Positions 32,427 through 41,319 of a DNA stretch of 64,000 nucleotides are shown piece after piece. Made by a program: the position numbers and the translations under genes. This DNA comes from an uncultured Flavobacteriia bacterium (GTDB lineage Bacteria > Bacteroidota > Bacteroidia > Flavobacteriales_D > Crocinitomicaceae): the NCBI GenBank assembly GCA_903873915.1, contig CAIQQH010000008.1, forward strand, positions 1-64,000. Direction: 5' to 3'. How positions within the stretch are numbered: position 1 is the first letter of the stretch; every line of letters begins with the position of its first letter. Below the pieces are notes generated by a model. That model searched no databases, was not told where the DNA came from, and saw nothing but the letters and a program-made list of their open reading frames with translations.

Positions 32427-32460
32427 AAAAAAAGAAGCCCCCGAAAATTCGAGGGCTTGC
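32427..32460 (-). terminator. Rho-independent terminator after tig
   Basis: GCAAGCCCTCGAATTTTCGGGGGCTTCTTTTTTTC. Confidence 0.75.
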
Positions 32461-32474
32461 ACTACATATTTTAA

Positions 32475-33827
32475 TTATTTCGAAGCGAGCTCAACGAAGT
32501 CATCGTAAGAAATTTCTTTCTCCGACAATTTCACGGTGCTTTTAAAATAATCTGTTAATTTTTGCTCTGCGAGCATGTCGTAAATTCGAGTTGCTTCCTC
32601 TTTGTTTCCAAGAACTTGAAGAGCTGATTGCGTCAATTCGTTATCGTCAGGCGCAGGAATTCCGTACTGCGCATAATTGCTCACCAACAATCCTTTTGTG
32701 AACTGGATTACCTCTTGATTATCCAACTTGATTTCGTTGTTTTTGAAGATACTTGTTTGTATCAATTGCCATTTTAAGCTTTTCGCATAGCCCTCGTATT
32801 CTGCAGTCAATTGTTCGTCAGAAATTGGTTTATCATTGGACAATTTAATCCAGCGCTTCAAGAATGCATCCGGCAATTGAATGGCCGTTTTCTCCAACAA
32901 CTCATCATAAATCGTGCGTGTCAACAAGCGATCTGAATCATTTGCAAACATATTCCGAAGATCAGCAGCAATGCGTTCTTTCAATTCTTTTTCAGACGAA
33001 ATAGCACCTTCACCAAACAAACGGTCAAAAAGTTCTTGATTGAGTTCAGCCGCTTCCATGTGTTTGATCTCATTGATGGTCATTTGGAATTGATCAGAGA
33101 TAGTATCCAATGCAGATTCTTGGATACCAAGCATTGATGCCGTATCGCTTCCACCGCGAGAAACATGCGCTGGATTTACACGAACTTTGTCTCCAATTGC
33201 TTTGCCCTCTAATCCTTTTTTCGTCTCAGCATCCTTCACAAATTCCATGGAGATGGTTGAAGAATGAAGAATTCCTCCTTCTTTAATTTCTCCCTCTGCA
33301 TTTAGTTCAACGAATTGTGCCAAGATCATGTCTTTTTCCCCAACAGTATCTGATGAGATTAGCTTACCATAGCGACGCGAAAGATCTTCGATTTGTTTTG
33401 AAATGAGCGCATCATCAATTTTCACTTTCACATGGTCGAATTTGCTTTTCGAAGACAAGGGAAGTTCAAATTTCGGGCTCAAGCCAATTTCAAACTGAAA
33501 AGTGAAATTTTCTGGTTTTTCAAAATTACCATCCACATCAGCTCCAGCTTTTGGAATAGGATTACCAAGAATATCGATTTTGTTCTCTGCGATAAACTTG
33601 TATAGACCATCGTTGACAATTTTATTCAACTCATCTGCAAGGACGCCTTTTCCGTATTGCTTTTGCACAATTCCGAAAGGCACATGACCCGGACGGAAAC
33701 CAGGAATCTTTGCCGTTTTTCGGTGTTTTTCCAATGTTGATTTCACCTTGTCCTGATAATCTCCAGGCACGATTTCAACTTTCAACAATGCATTCAATGC
33801 ATCGACATCTTGACGAGTTACATTCAT
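32475..33827 (-). CDS. tig: Trigger factor
   Basis: 450 aa; MNVTRQDVDALNALLKVEI, KTAKIPGFRPGHVPFGIVQKQYGKGVLADELNK. Confidence 0.92.
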   Translation of the reverse strand: MNVTRQDVDALNALLKVEIVPGDYQDKVKSTLEKHRKTAKIPGFRPGHVPFGIVQKQYGKGVLADELNKIVNDGLYKFIAENKIDILGNPIPKAGADVDGNFEKPENFTFQFEIGLSPKFELPLSSKSKFDHVKVKIDDALISKQIEDLSRRYGKLISSDTVGEKDMILAQFVELNAEGEIKEGGILHSSTISMEFVKDAETKKGLEGKAIGDKVRVNPAHVSRGGSDTASMLGIQESALDTISDQFQMTINEIKHMEAAELNQELFDRLFGEGAISSEKELKERIAADLRNMFANDSDRLLTRTIYDELLEKTAIQLPDAFLKRWIKLSNDKPISDEQLTAEYEGYAKSLKWQLIQTSIFKNNEIKLDNQEVIQFTKGLLVSNYAQYGIPAPDDNELTQSALQVLGNKEEATRIYDMLAEQKLTDYFKSTVKLSEKEISYDDFVELASK

Positions 33828-33851
33828 TTTAATCTCATTTATAGCTTAAAC

Positions 33852-33884
33852 AAAAATGGTCTCGCTTTTCAACGAGACCATTTT
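33852..33884 (-). terminator. Terminator between tRNA-Leu and tig
   Basis: AAAATGGTCTCGttgaaaagCGAGACCATTTTTG. Confidence 0.65.
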
Positions 33885-33887
33885 CAG

Positions 33888-33969
33888 TGCGGATGGAGGG
33901 ACTCGAACCCGCATACCTCTCGGCACCAGATCCTAAGTCTGGCGTGTCTACCAATTTCACCACATCCGC
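33888..33969 (-). tRNA. tRNA-Leu(TAG)
   Basis: GCGGATGTGGTGAAATTGGTAGACACGCCAGACTTAGGATCTGGTGCCGAGAGGTATGCGGGTTCGAGTCCCTCCATCCGCA; anticodon loop CTTAGGA; CCA not encoded. Confidence 0.96.
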
Positions 33970-34023
33970 AAATTTATTTCAAATTAGGAGGTCCGACTGA
34001 CGCTACCTACCCTTTCGGGATTG

Positions 34024-34031
34024 CAAAGATA
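34024..34031 (-). promoter_or_regulatory. -7 box TATCTTTG upstream of tRNA-Leu
   Basis: caaagata on plus strand; no convincing -33 box. Confidence 0.45.
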
Positions 34032-34178
34032 ATGGTTTTATTTAGAGAATGAAAAATCAACGCTGGAAAAAATGAATTTTGCCGTGAACACTTCTTTGTT
34101 TTTTTGTGGAAAAGTCGTGATAACTGAATTCACAGCGCATCGGTGTTCGATGTAAATTTGTAGAATTCAATTTTATCA

Positions 34179-35075
34179 ATGATTACATTAGACCCTAAAA
34201 CGCTTCCTGTACCCAAATTCCACCAGTATCTATTAGGTGCTATTGGACCACGACCAATTGCGTTTGCCTCTACTGTAGATGCAGAAGGGAATCAGAACCT
34301 TGCGCCATTCAGCTTTTTCAATGTGTTTAGTGCCAATCCACCTATACTGATTTTCTCTCCTGCACGGGCGGGACGAAGTAATACCACCAAAGACACCTAC
34401 AACAATGTGAAAGTTGTTTCTGAAGTGGTCATCAATGTGGTAAATTTTGACATGGTGCATCAGATGAGTTTGGCCAGTTCACCTTATCCATCCGGAACAA
34501 GTGAATTTACGAAGGCAGGATTTACAGCTTTAGCCTCCGAGACGATTAAACCAATGCGCGTAGCAGAAGCACCTGTTCAATTTGAATGCAAGGTCAATCA
34601 AGTGATTGAGCTTGGTACAGAAGGTGGCGCTGGAAATTTGATTATTTGCGAAGTAACGCGCATACACATTCGTGAAGAAGTGTTGGATGAAAACGGCATG
34701 ATTGACCAGAAAAAAATAGATTTGGTGGCCCGCATGGGCGGCAATTGGTATTGTCGCGCCGATGAACAATCCATGTTTGAAATCACAAAGCCGATAACAA
34801 CATGTGGGATTGGATTCGACCATTTGCCTTCAGATCTTCTCGCAAGTAGTGTTTTAAGCCGAAATGACCTTGGTCAGCTTGCCGGCATCGAAGCACTTCC
34901 AGATGAGACCGATGTAAATGAATACAAATTGTTAGAACTAAGCGAATTGTTCGTATCTTTAGAAGACGACGCAACGGCCTTGGAAAACGCCCTTCATGAG
35001 CGTGCGAAAGGTTTGCTTAAGGAAAATAAATTGAATGAAGCGTGGATGACGCTTTTGGCTTTTAATAATGGATGA
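34179..35075 (+). CDS. Flavin reductase family protein (FMN-binding)
   Basis: 298 aa; YLLGAIGPRPIAFASTVDAEGNQNLAPFSFFNVFSANPP. Confidence 0.9.
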   Translation: MITLDPKTLPVPKFHQYLLGAIGPRPIAFASTVDAEGNQNLAPFSFFNVFSANPPILIFSPARAGRSNTTKDTYNNVKVVSEVVINVVNFDMVHQMSLASSPYPSGTSEFTKAGFTALASETIKPMRVAEAPVQFECKVNQVIELGTEGGAGNLIICEVTRIHIREEVLDENGMIDQKKIDLVARMGGNWYCRADEQSMFEITKPITTCGIGFDHLPSDLLASSVLSRNDLGQLAGIEALPDETDVNEYKLLELSELFVSLEDDATALENALHERAKGLLKENKLNEAWMTLLAFNNG

Positions 35076-35101
35076 AACAATAACAATTAAAATAAATCAA
35101 C

Positions 35102-35518
35102 ATGTTTAAACTCACGGGATCCGTAAAAATGGTGGGCAATACCGTTCAAGTATCGGAAAAATTTTCAAAGCGCGAATTTGTGGTAACAGATGCTTCTGGC
35201 ATGTATCCGCAGGACATTATGTTTCAAGCAACACAAGATAAATGTGTTTTGCTAGAAGGGTTTCAAGCCGGCGATCAAGTAGATGTTTCGTTTAACTTGC
35301 GTGGACGCGAATGGACGAGCCCAACAGGTGAAGTGAAATATTTCAACACACTTGAGGCATGGCGAATTGAACGTTCCAACCAAGGAGCTACTGCTGGTCA
35401 AATGGGTGGACAAATGGGTGGAATGGCACCAGTAAATTTGAATCCTATTGCCGCTCCAGCAGCATCAGCCCCTGCCGCAATTTCTGAAAGCGTTGCAGAT
35501 GATGATCTTCCTTTCTAA
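35102..35518 (+). CDS. DUF3127-like OB-fold protein
   Basis: 138 aa; KLTGSVKMVGNTVQVSEKFSKREFVVTD...FNLRGREWTSPTGEVKYFNTLEAWRIER, acidic C-term DDDLPF. Confidence 0.85.
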   Translation: MFKLTGSVKMVGNTVQVSEKFSKREFVVTDASGMYPQDIMFQATQDKCVLLEGFQAGDQVDVSFNLRGREWTSPTGEVKYFNTLEAWRIERSNQGATAGQMGGQMGGMAPVNLNPIAAPAASAPAAISESVADDDLPF

Positions 35519-35540
35519 GGAATAGTAAATAGATAATTTA

Positions 35541-35566
35541 AAAGCCGGTGCTCCCGGCTTTTTTTT
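35541..35566 (+). terminator. Rho-independent terminator
   Basis: AAAGCCGGtgctCCCGGCTTTTTTTT. Confidence 0.85.
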
Positions 35567-35595
35567 GTGCTTAAAAATGATTGTATTATACGGGC

Positions 35596-35955
35596 CTAAA
35601 GAATAGTGATATACCCTGTCACGTCGATGTATTCCTGTGAATTGTATTTGCGGTAGCGAATTTTGTACACATAAGTACCTTCACCAAACACCTGAACTTC
35701 CTGGTTTTTCTTTCCCGTTCGTGCATTCAAATCCAAATCAAAGGGTGTTATGAATGTTTTTGCTTCGTAGACCAACTGTCCCCAACGGGAGTAGATTTGA
35801 ATTGAAAATTCAGCCAAATCACACGAACAAGCAATTACCAATTTGTCCGCATTCACTTTTGAAAGGGATGAGGGCAGTGTCATGCAAGTGTCCTTTTGCT
35901 GCGCAGAAGCAGAAAATCCAAGGAAGAACAAGCAAGCGAAAAGAAAAAGTCTCAT
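35596..35955 (-). CDS. Small secreted protein consisting essentially of a gliding-motility C-terminal-like domain
   Basis: 119 aa; signal peptide + FSIQIYSRWGQLVYEAKTF...GEGTYVYKIRYRKYNSQEYIDVTGYITIL. Confidence 0.7.
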   Translation of the reverse strand: MRLFLFACLFFLGFSASAQQKDTCMTLPSSLSKVNADKLVIACSCDLAEFSIQIYSRWGQLVYEAKTFITPFDLDLNARTGKKNQEVQVFGEGTYVYKIRYRKYNSQEYIDVTGYITIL

Positions 35956-36006
35956 CTTTTTTTTCTCAAAAATAACTATAAACCAACTTCACACGCACCA
36001 AGGGAC

Positions 36007-36014
36007 TATCTTTG
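36007..36014 (+). promoter_or_regulatory. -7 box TATCTTTG of ABC-F gene
   Basis: TATCTTTGCG 20 nt upstream of ATG. Confidence 0.5.
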
Positions 36015-36033
36015 CGCCCTTAAATAATAAGTT

Positions 36034-37665
36034 ATGGTTTCAGTTGATGGTCTTTCCGTAGAGTTCAGTGGAAAAATCCTGTTTAGTGATGTAAACTTTG
36101 TCATCAATGACAATGATAAGATTGCACTAATGGGAAAAAATGGTGCAGGAAAATCTACCCTACTGAAAATTCTTGCAGGTCAAAGCAAGCCAACAAAAGG
36201 AGGAGTTTCTTCACCAAAAGGTACCGTCATCGCATACTTACCGCAGCATTTGCTTACCGCAGACGATTGTACCGTATTCGAAGAAACCTCAAAGGCTTTT
36301 CAAGAAATTTTTGCCATGAAAGCAGAAATGGATGAAATTAATCATCAGCTAACTGTTCGCACTGACTACGATTCTGATGATTACATGAAGTTGATAGAGC
36401 AGGTTTCAGAACTCAGCGAAAAATACTATTCAATAGAAGAAATCAATTACGACGGTGAAGTCGAAAAAACACTCAAAGGCCTTGGATTTGAACGTGAAGA
36501 TTTTGACCGCTCGACCTCAGAATTTAGTGGCGGATGGAGAATGCGTATAGAATTGGCGAAAATCCTACTGCGCCAACCCGACCTCATCCTGTTGGATGAG
36601 CCAACCAATCACCTAGATATTGAATCCATTCAGTGGTTGGAAAACTTCCTCACCGAACAAGCCAAAGCAGTGGTTGTGATTTCCCACGACCGCGCCTTTG
36701 TGGACAACATTACGACCCGTACGATTGAAGTGACAATGGGGCGAATTTACGACTACAAAGCAAAATACTCCCATTACCTCGAATTGCGCAAAGAACGGCG
36801 CGAGCAACAACAAAAGCAATACGACGAGCAGCAAAAATTCATCGCTGAGACAACAGAATTTATTGAACGTTTCAAGGGTACCTATTCAAAAACATTGCAA
36901 GTGCAATCGCGCGTAAAAATGATTGAGAAACTCGACATCATTGAAGTCGACGAGGTCGATACATCTGCATTACGTCTTCGCTTTCCCCCTGCCCCACGTT
37001 CGGGGAATTATCCCGTAATTGTTGAAGATTTAGGTAAAAAATACGGCAATCATGTGGTCTTCAACAATGCCTCAATGAGCATCGAACGTGGTCAGAAATT
37101 GGCGTTTGTTGGCAAGAACGGTGAAGGAAAATCGACCATGATCAAAGCCATCATGAACGAAATCGACTTCACGGGAACACTTCAACTTGGACACAACATT
37201 AAAATTGGATATTTCGCTCAAAACCAGGCCGCACTGCTTGATGAGGAACTGTCTATTTTTGAAACCATAGACTACATTGCCGTTGGCGATATTCGCACCA
37301 AAATCAAGGATATCTTGGGTGCATTTATGTTCGGTGGAGAAACGAGCGCAAAGAAAGTAAAGGTTCTTTCTGGTGGAGAACGCACACGGTTGGCGATGAT
37401 CAAACTCCTTTTAGAGCCAGTGAACCTGTTGATTCTCGATGAGCCCACCAATCACCTCGACATGAAAACCAAAGACATCATCAAAGATGCTTTGCGCAAT
37501 TTCGATGGTACACTGATCATCGTTTCACACGACCGCGATTTCTTGGATGGTTTAGTCACGAAAGTGTTTGAATTTGGTCAAAAGCGCGTGAAAGAGCATT
37601 TCGAAGACATCAAAGGATTCTTGGAAAAGAAAAAGATGGAGTCGCTTCGAGAAATTGAAAAGTAA
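36034..37665 (+). CDS. ABC-F family ATPase (ribosome-associated type)
   Basis: 543 aa; two Walker A (GKNGAGKSTLL, GKNGEGKSTMI), two signature motifs (FSGGWRMRIELA, LSGGERTRLAMI), DEPTNHLD twice. Confidence 0.95.
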   Translation: MVSVDGLSVEFSGKILFSDVNFVINDNDKIALMGKNGAGKSTLLKILAGQSKPTKGGVSSPKGTVIAYLPQHLLTADDCTVFEETSKAFQEIFAMKAEMDEINHQLTVRTDYDSDDYMKLIEQVSELSEKYYSIEEINYDGEVEKTLKGLGFEREDFDRSTSEFSGGWRMRIELAKILLRQPDLILLDEPTNHLDIESIQWLENFLTEQAKAVVVISHDRAFVDNITTRTIEVTMGRIYDYKAKYSHYLELRKERREQQQKQYDEQQKFIAETTEFIERFKGTYSKTLQVQSRVKMIEKLDIIEVDEVDTSALRLRFPPAPRSGNYPVIVEDLGKKYGNHVVFNNASMSIERGQKLAFVGKNGEGKSTMIKAIMNEIDFTGTLQLGHNIKIGYFAQNQAALLDEELSIFETIDYIAVGDIRTKIKDILGAFMFGGETSAKKVKVLSGGERTRLAMIKLLLEPVNLLILDEPTNHLDMKTKDIIKDALRNFDGTLIIVSHDRDFLDGLVTKVFEFGQKRVKEHFEDIKGFLEKKKMESLREIEK

Positions 37666-37671
37666 GGCCTC

Positions 37672-38781
37672 TTAGAAATTTCGGTTCAATTTTCTACCCT
37701 TCCATTTCGGTTTAAACCAGTACATCATACTCAAAATAAGCAGGGTGTAAAACGGAAACAGAAACTCATAAATAGGAATAAAACACCAGGAAGTCAATCG
37801 TTTAATGCGATGGAAATAGGGATAGAAGAGGAGCATATCAATGGCCGTCTTGACTGCGAAAATTGAACAAAAAGATCGCCATTCTCTGGCCATTCCTTTT
37901 GAAACGAGGAGTGCCACAAATGCGAAAGTCAATACTGCTTGAATGATGGCCAAGGAAGTGCTCAAATGATCTTTTACATCACCTGTCTTTGCCAACCATC
38001 TTAAGCGTTGATGAATGAATTCCGAAAATGACTGAGGCGTTTCAGTGTGAATGGCCAGCGCTGGATCCGTCATTAATCGCACGTCTGCCGCACCTTCCCG
38101 AAAGTCCCTTAACAGATAAATATCATCCCCACTTGGCATGTGCTTGTGACGTTCAATGCGATCAAGACGTACAAATGTCTCTCTGCTGTATAAGAGATTC
38201 GCACCACTCGCCATGATTGGACGTTTCCACCCTGCCAATCCACAATTTGCGGCGTTGACCAAAATCAAATCCACTTCATACAGATGCTCGTACCAACGTT
38301 GGGCAACCATAACGGCTGGAAGAATGTACATATCTGTGTGTTCCAAGGTTGAAAGTGTCGAGAAATAGTCATTGGAAAAAGACACATCGGCATCCATCGA
38401 CAAAATCCATTGGCCTTCACTTTCTTGAATGCCGCGACGGATGGCCACCTTCTTCCCTTGTTCATTCGCCTCCAATACAATTGCCTTCCAATTTGAGCCT
38501 GAAAGATTTTTTCGAAGAATAGCCATCGAATCGTCTTCGGAATGATCATCCACAAAAACATAACTCTTCGCTTGGATTTTAGCTCCACGAATGGAATCTA
38601 ACAATTGAAATAGGCGCTGCGCTTCATTTCGAAATGGAATAATAACTGAGAGTTCTTCGCTCGAAACCAGTTGCTTTCCGCTCGTGTACGACCTTTCCTT
38701 TTTGCGCTGCTTGAAGTATCCTATTCCTACAATACCGGCCATGATGGCGCCATAAACGATGAAAAATAGGCACTCCATCAT
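37672..38781 (-). CDS. Membrane glycosyltransferase family 2
   Basis: LSVIIPFRNEAQRLFQLLDSIRG, FVDDHSEDDS, SMDADVSF, QRLRW; likely start MMECLFF at 38781 overlapping the upstream stop. Confidence 0.88.
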   Translation of the reverse strand: MMECLFFIVYGAIMAGIVGIGYFKQRKKERSYTSGKQLVSSEELSVIIPFRNEAQRLFQLLDSIRGAKIQAKSYVFVDDHSEDDSMAILRKNLSGSNWKAIVLEANEQGKKVAIRRGIQESEGQWILSMDADVSFSNDYFSTLSTLEHTDMYILPAVMVAQRWYEHLYEVDLILVNAANCGLAGWKRPIMASGANLLYSRETFVRLDRIERHKHMPSGDDIYLLRDFREGAADVRLMTDPALAIHTETPQSFSEFIHQRLRWLAKTGDVKDHLSTSLAIIQAVLTFAFVALLVSKGMAREWRSFCSIFAVKTAIDMLLFYPYFHRIKRLTSWCFIPIYEFLFPFYTLLILSMMYWFKPKWKGRKLNRNF

Positions 38782-39701
38782 GCTTTCGCCCGTTTTAAAA
38801 TGAACAAAGAAACAAGTGTTGGAAGAAACAAATTCATCACCCAAATTGAAAATGCAGCGAGAACGACGCTGATTTCAGCCATTCCTGCAGCAGCAAAAAC
38901 CCATACCGCAATAGATTCCCGAACGCCCAATTTCCCTAAAAATAAAGATGGCGCCAAAGTAATCCAGAAGTAGAATTGCCAAATCCACAAGATGCTCGTT
39001 GCATTTATTTCACTGCCAAAAGCATAAAGTACACAGCCGAATTGAAGCGTAAACACGACATGCCTGAAAAAGGCCAAAGTCAACATCCGAAGTCGTATGA
39101 ATTTATGGGCAATTAGAATTGCGAGCAAGCCATTCGCGAAAGTGCGTTTCTTAAGAAATTTGAGCAGCCATTCCAAACGAAAATAAAAGACCAAGGACAG
39201 CAAAGAGATCAAAGAGATCATGATGTAGGTAAGAAGCCCAAGATCGTTCGCGAAAGGCATTTTTTGGAGTAGTGTAATTCCAATTGCACCTACAAGCATG
39301 GTAATAACAAACTGCGACATGCTTCCGACGAACGTCAATAAGGTGAGTTGGACTCGGTATCTCCGCTCGAAATAAAGCACTCTGCCGATAAAATTTCCGA
39401 GCATATTTGGTGTCAGCATACCAGTGACCATTCCAGCCAAAAAACTATGAAAGGTGGTTGATTTTTCACTCTTAACATCTGCACAATGCAGAGACAAGGT
39501 CCATTTTCTCCATTCCGCCCACCAATTAAGCGGCATCAATAGTAAGCCAAGGAATAAAAATGCCGGATGCTTTAGATTCAAAATCTGATGATCCAAATCC
39601 TGATTTTTAAAGCGTTGAATCAAGAAAAAAAGGAGCGTGACAAGCGCAAGCAATTTGAGGAAATTGAAGATTGTCTGCCTATTTTTTATAGCTTTAGCCA
39701 A
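38778..39701 (-). CDS. Lysylphosphatidylglycerol synthase TM region-like/flippase-like membrane protein
   Basis: 307 aa multi-TM; NWWAEWRKW, TGMLTPNMLGNFIGRVLYF, LFLGKLGVRESIAVWVF. Confidence 0.75.
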   Translation of the reverse strand: MAKAIKNRQTIFNFLKLLALVTLLFFLIQRFKNQDLDHQILNLKHPAFLFLGLLLMPLNWWAEWRKWTLSLHCADVKSEKSTTFHSFLAGMVTGMLTPNMLGNFIGRVLYFERRYRVQLTLLTFVGSMSQFVITMLVGAIGITLLQKMPFANDLGLLTYIMISLISLLSLVFYFRLEWLLKFLKKRTFANGLLAILIAHKFIRLRMLTLAFFRHVVFTLQFGCVLYAFGSEINATSILWIWQFYFWITLAPSLFLGKLGVRESIAVWVFAAAGMAEISVVLAAFSIWVMNLFLPTLVSLFILKRAKA

Positions 39702-39715
39702 CGAAGAAATTTTGA

Positions 39716-40273
39716 ATGGTTGAAGATAAGATTATTCTCGGAATTGACCCCGGAACCACGATTATGGGATATGGACTTGTTCATGTAAAAAAAAATGAAT
39801 TGACCATGCTCAACTTCGGCATTGTGCGACTCAACAAGTTGCCCACGCACCCCGACAAGCTCAAACGGATCTTCGACCGAGTGTCGGAAATCATTCTAGA
39901 ATATCATCCCGATGAATTGGCCATTGAAGCACCATTCTTTGGGAAAAATGTACAATCCATGTTAAAGCTTGGACGGGCTCAAGGAGTAGCAATCGCTGCA
40001 GGACTGAGTCACAACATTCCTTTCGAAGAGTATTCGCCAAAGCGCGTAAAGCAGGCCATTACAGGCAGCGGTAGCGCTTCAAAGGAACAAGTAGCGGCCA
40101 TGTTGCAAAAGTTGCTCAAATTTGAAGAGATGCCCAAGTACCTCGATGCAACGGACGGATTGGCCGTAGCTGTATGTCACCATTTCTCGAAAGGCATTGG
40201 TGAACACAATAAGTCGAAGGGTGGTGGATGGGATTCATTCATTCGCCAAAATCCCGACCGTAAAAAGGAATAG
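39716..40273 (+). CDS. ruvC: Crossover junction endodeoxyribonuclease RuvC
   Basis: 185 aa; ILGIDPGTTIMGYGLV, LAIEAPFFGKNVQSMLKLGRAQGVAIAA, DATDGLAVAVCH. Confidence 0.95.
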   Translation: MVEDKIILGIDPGTTIMGYGLVHVKKNELTMLNFGIVRLNKLPTHPDKLKRIFDRVSEIILEYHPDELAIEAPFFGKNVQSMLKLGRAQGVAIAAGLSHNIPFEEYSPKRVKQAITGSGSASKEQVAAMLQKLLKFEEMPKYLDATDGLAVAVCHHFSKGIGEHNKSKGGGWDSFIRQNPDRKKE

Positions 40274-40274
40274 C

Positions 40275-40919
40275 ATGAGCGGGGAACAGCAATCCAAATT
40301 TATGCTTTGGTCCCTTTTCTCAATCGGAGGGATCTTTTTATTTGTGGTGTTCTTTCTATTGGCAGCATTTCATTATCCAGGTGGTTCAAATGCACACGTG
40401 CAAGAAGTTGGATTCAGTTGGGCTAACAATTATTGGTGCGAATTATTGGGTGAAAACGCGAAAAATGGCCTTAAAAATCTTGCGCGTCCATACGCTATGG
40501 CCGGTATGATCATACTATCTCTTTCGGTTTCCATCTTTTGGTGGAACATTCCTGCAATGGTCTATGAAAAAAGCCAAAATATCCGCGGTATGACGCGTTA
40601 TTGTGGCCTATTATCTATGCTTTTCTCTGCATTAATTTTTACAGATTGGCATGATGGAATCATCTACGTCGCAGTCATTACAGGCGCTGTTTCTTTCACA
40701 CTTTTATTCTATGAACTATTCCGCAACAAGCGCGACTTCCTCTCCTACTTTGGTATTGTTTGCTTGGCCTTTATTTTCGCGAATTGCATCATCTATGTGA
40801 GTAATTTCGGCATTGACTACCTACCAATTCTTCAAAAAATCACCTTCGGAATTACTTTAATTTGGATCGTCCTTGTCATTTTACAATTCAAAAAACACCC
40901 CTATTTGCAAAAGCCATGA
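40275..40919 (+). CDS. Multi-pass membrane protein (DUF998-like)
   Basis: MSGEQQSKFMLWSLFSIGGIFLFVVFFLLAAFHYPGGS...GFSWANNYWCELLGENAKNG..NLARPYAMAGM. Confidence 0.7.
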   Translation: MSGEQQSKFMLWSLFSIGGIFLFVVFFLLAAFHYPGGSNAHVQEVGFSWANNYWCELLGENAKNGLKNLARPYAMAGMIILSLSVSIFWWNIPAMVYEKSQNIRGMTRYCGLLSMLFSALIFTDWHDGIIYVAVITGAVSFTLLFYELFRNKRDFLSYFGIVCLAFIFANCIIYVSNFGIDYLPILQKITFGITLIWIVLVILQFKKHPYLQKP

Positions 40920-41281
40920 TAAAAAAGCGCAAACCCAACAAGAATATTCTTTCTCCGAAAGACTTTACAATAAGACTGATCAAATTCTTTTTGATTTCCA
41001 TGATTTTCATGGGTATTTCTTTATTCATTGGAGTTATTGGCTACCGGCATTATGCCAATCTTTCATGGATTGACAGTTTCTACAATGCATCAATGATCCT
41101 TACGGGTATGGGGCCTGGGAATGTGCTAACGACGACAGGGGGCAAAGTGTTTTCATCCCTCTATGCCCTATTCAGTGGTATTGTTTTCTTAACGACGGCA
41201 GCTATTTTCATTTCGCCAATTGCGCATCGACTGCTGCATTTGATGCACGTAGATGATGAAGATGCAACAGTAGAAAATTAG
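40916..41281 (+). CDS. Two-TM membrane protein with ion-channel-like pore-loop region
   Basis: MIKKRKPNKN...FFLISMIFMGISLFIGVIGYRHYANLSWIDSFYNASMILTGMGPGNVLTTTGGKVFSSLYALFSGIVFLTTAAIFISP. Confidence 0.65.
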   Translation: MIKKRKPNKNILSPKDFTIRLIKFFLISMIFMGISLFIGVIGYRHYANLSWIDSFYNASMILTGMGPGNVLTTTGGKVFSSLYALFSGIVFLTTAAIFISPIAHRLLHLMHVDDEDATVEN

Positions 41282-41319
41282 AGGAAATGCATTTGATTTT
41301 TCAAGCCAAAACAACCTTT

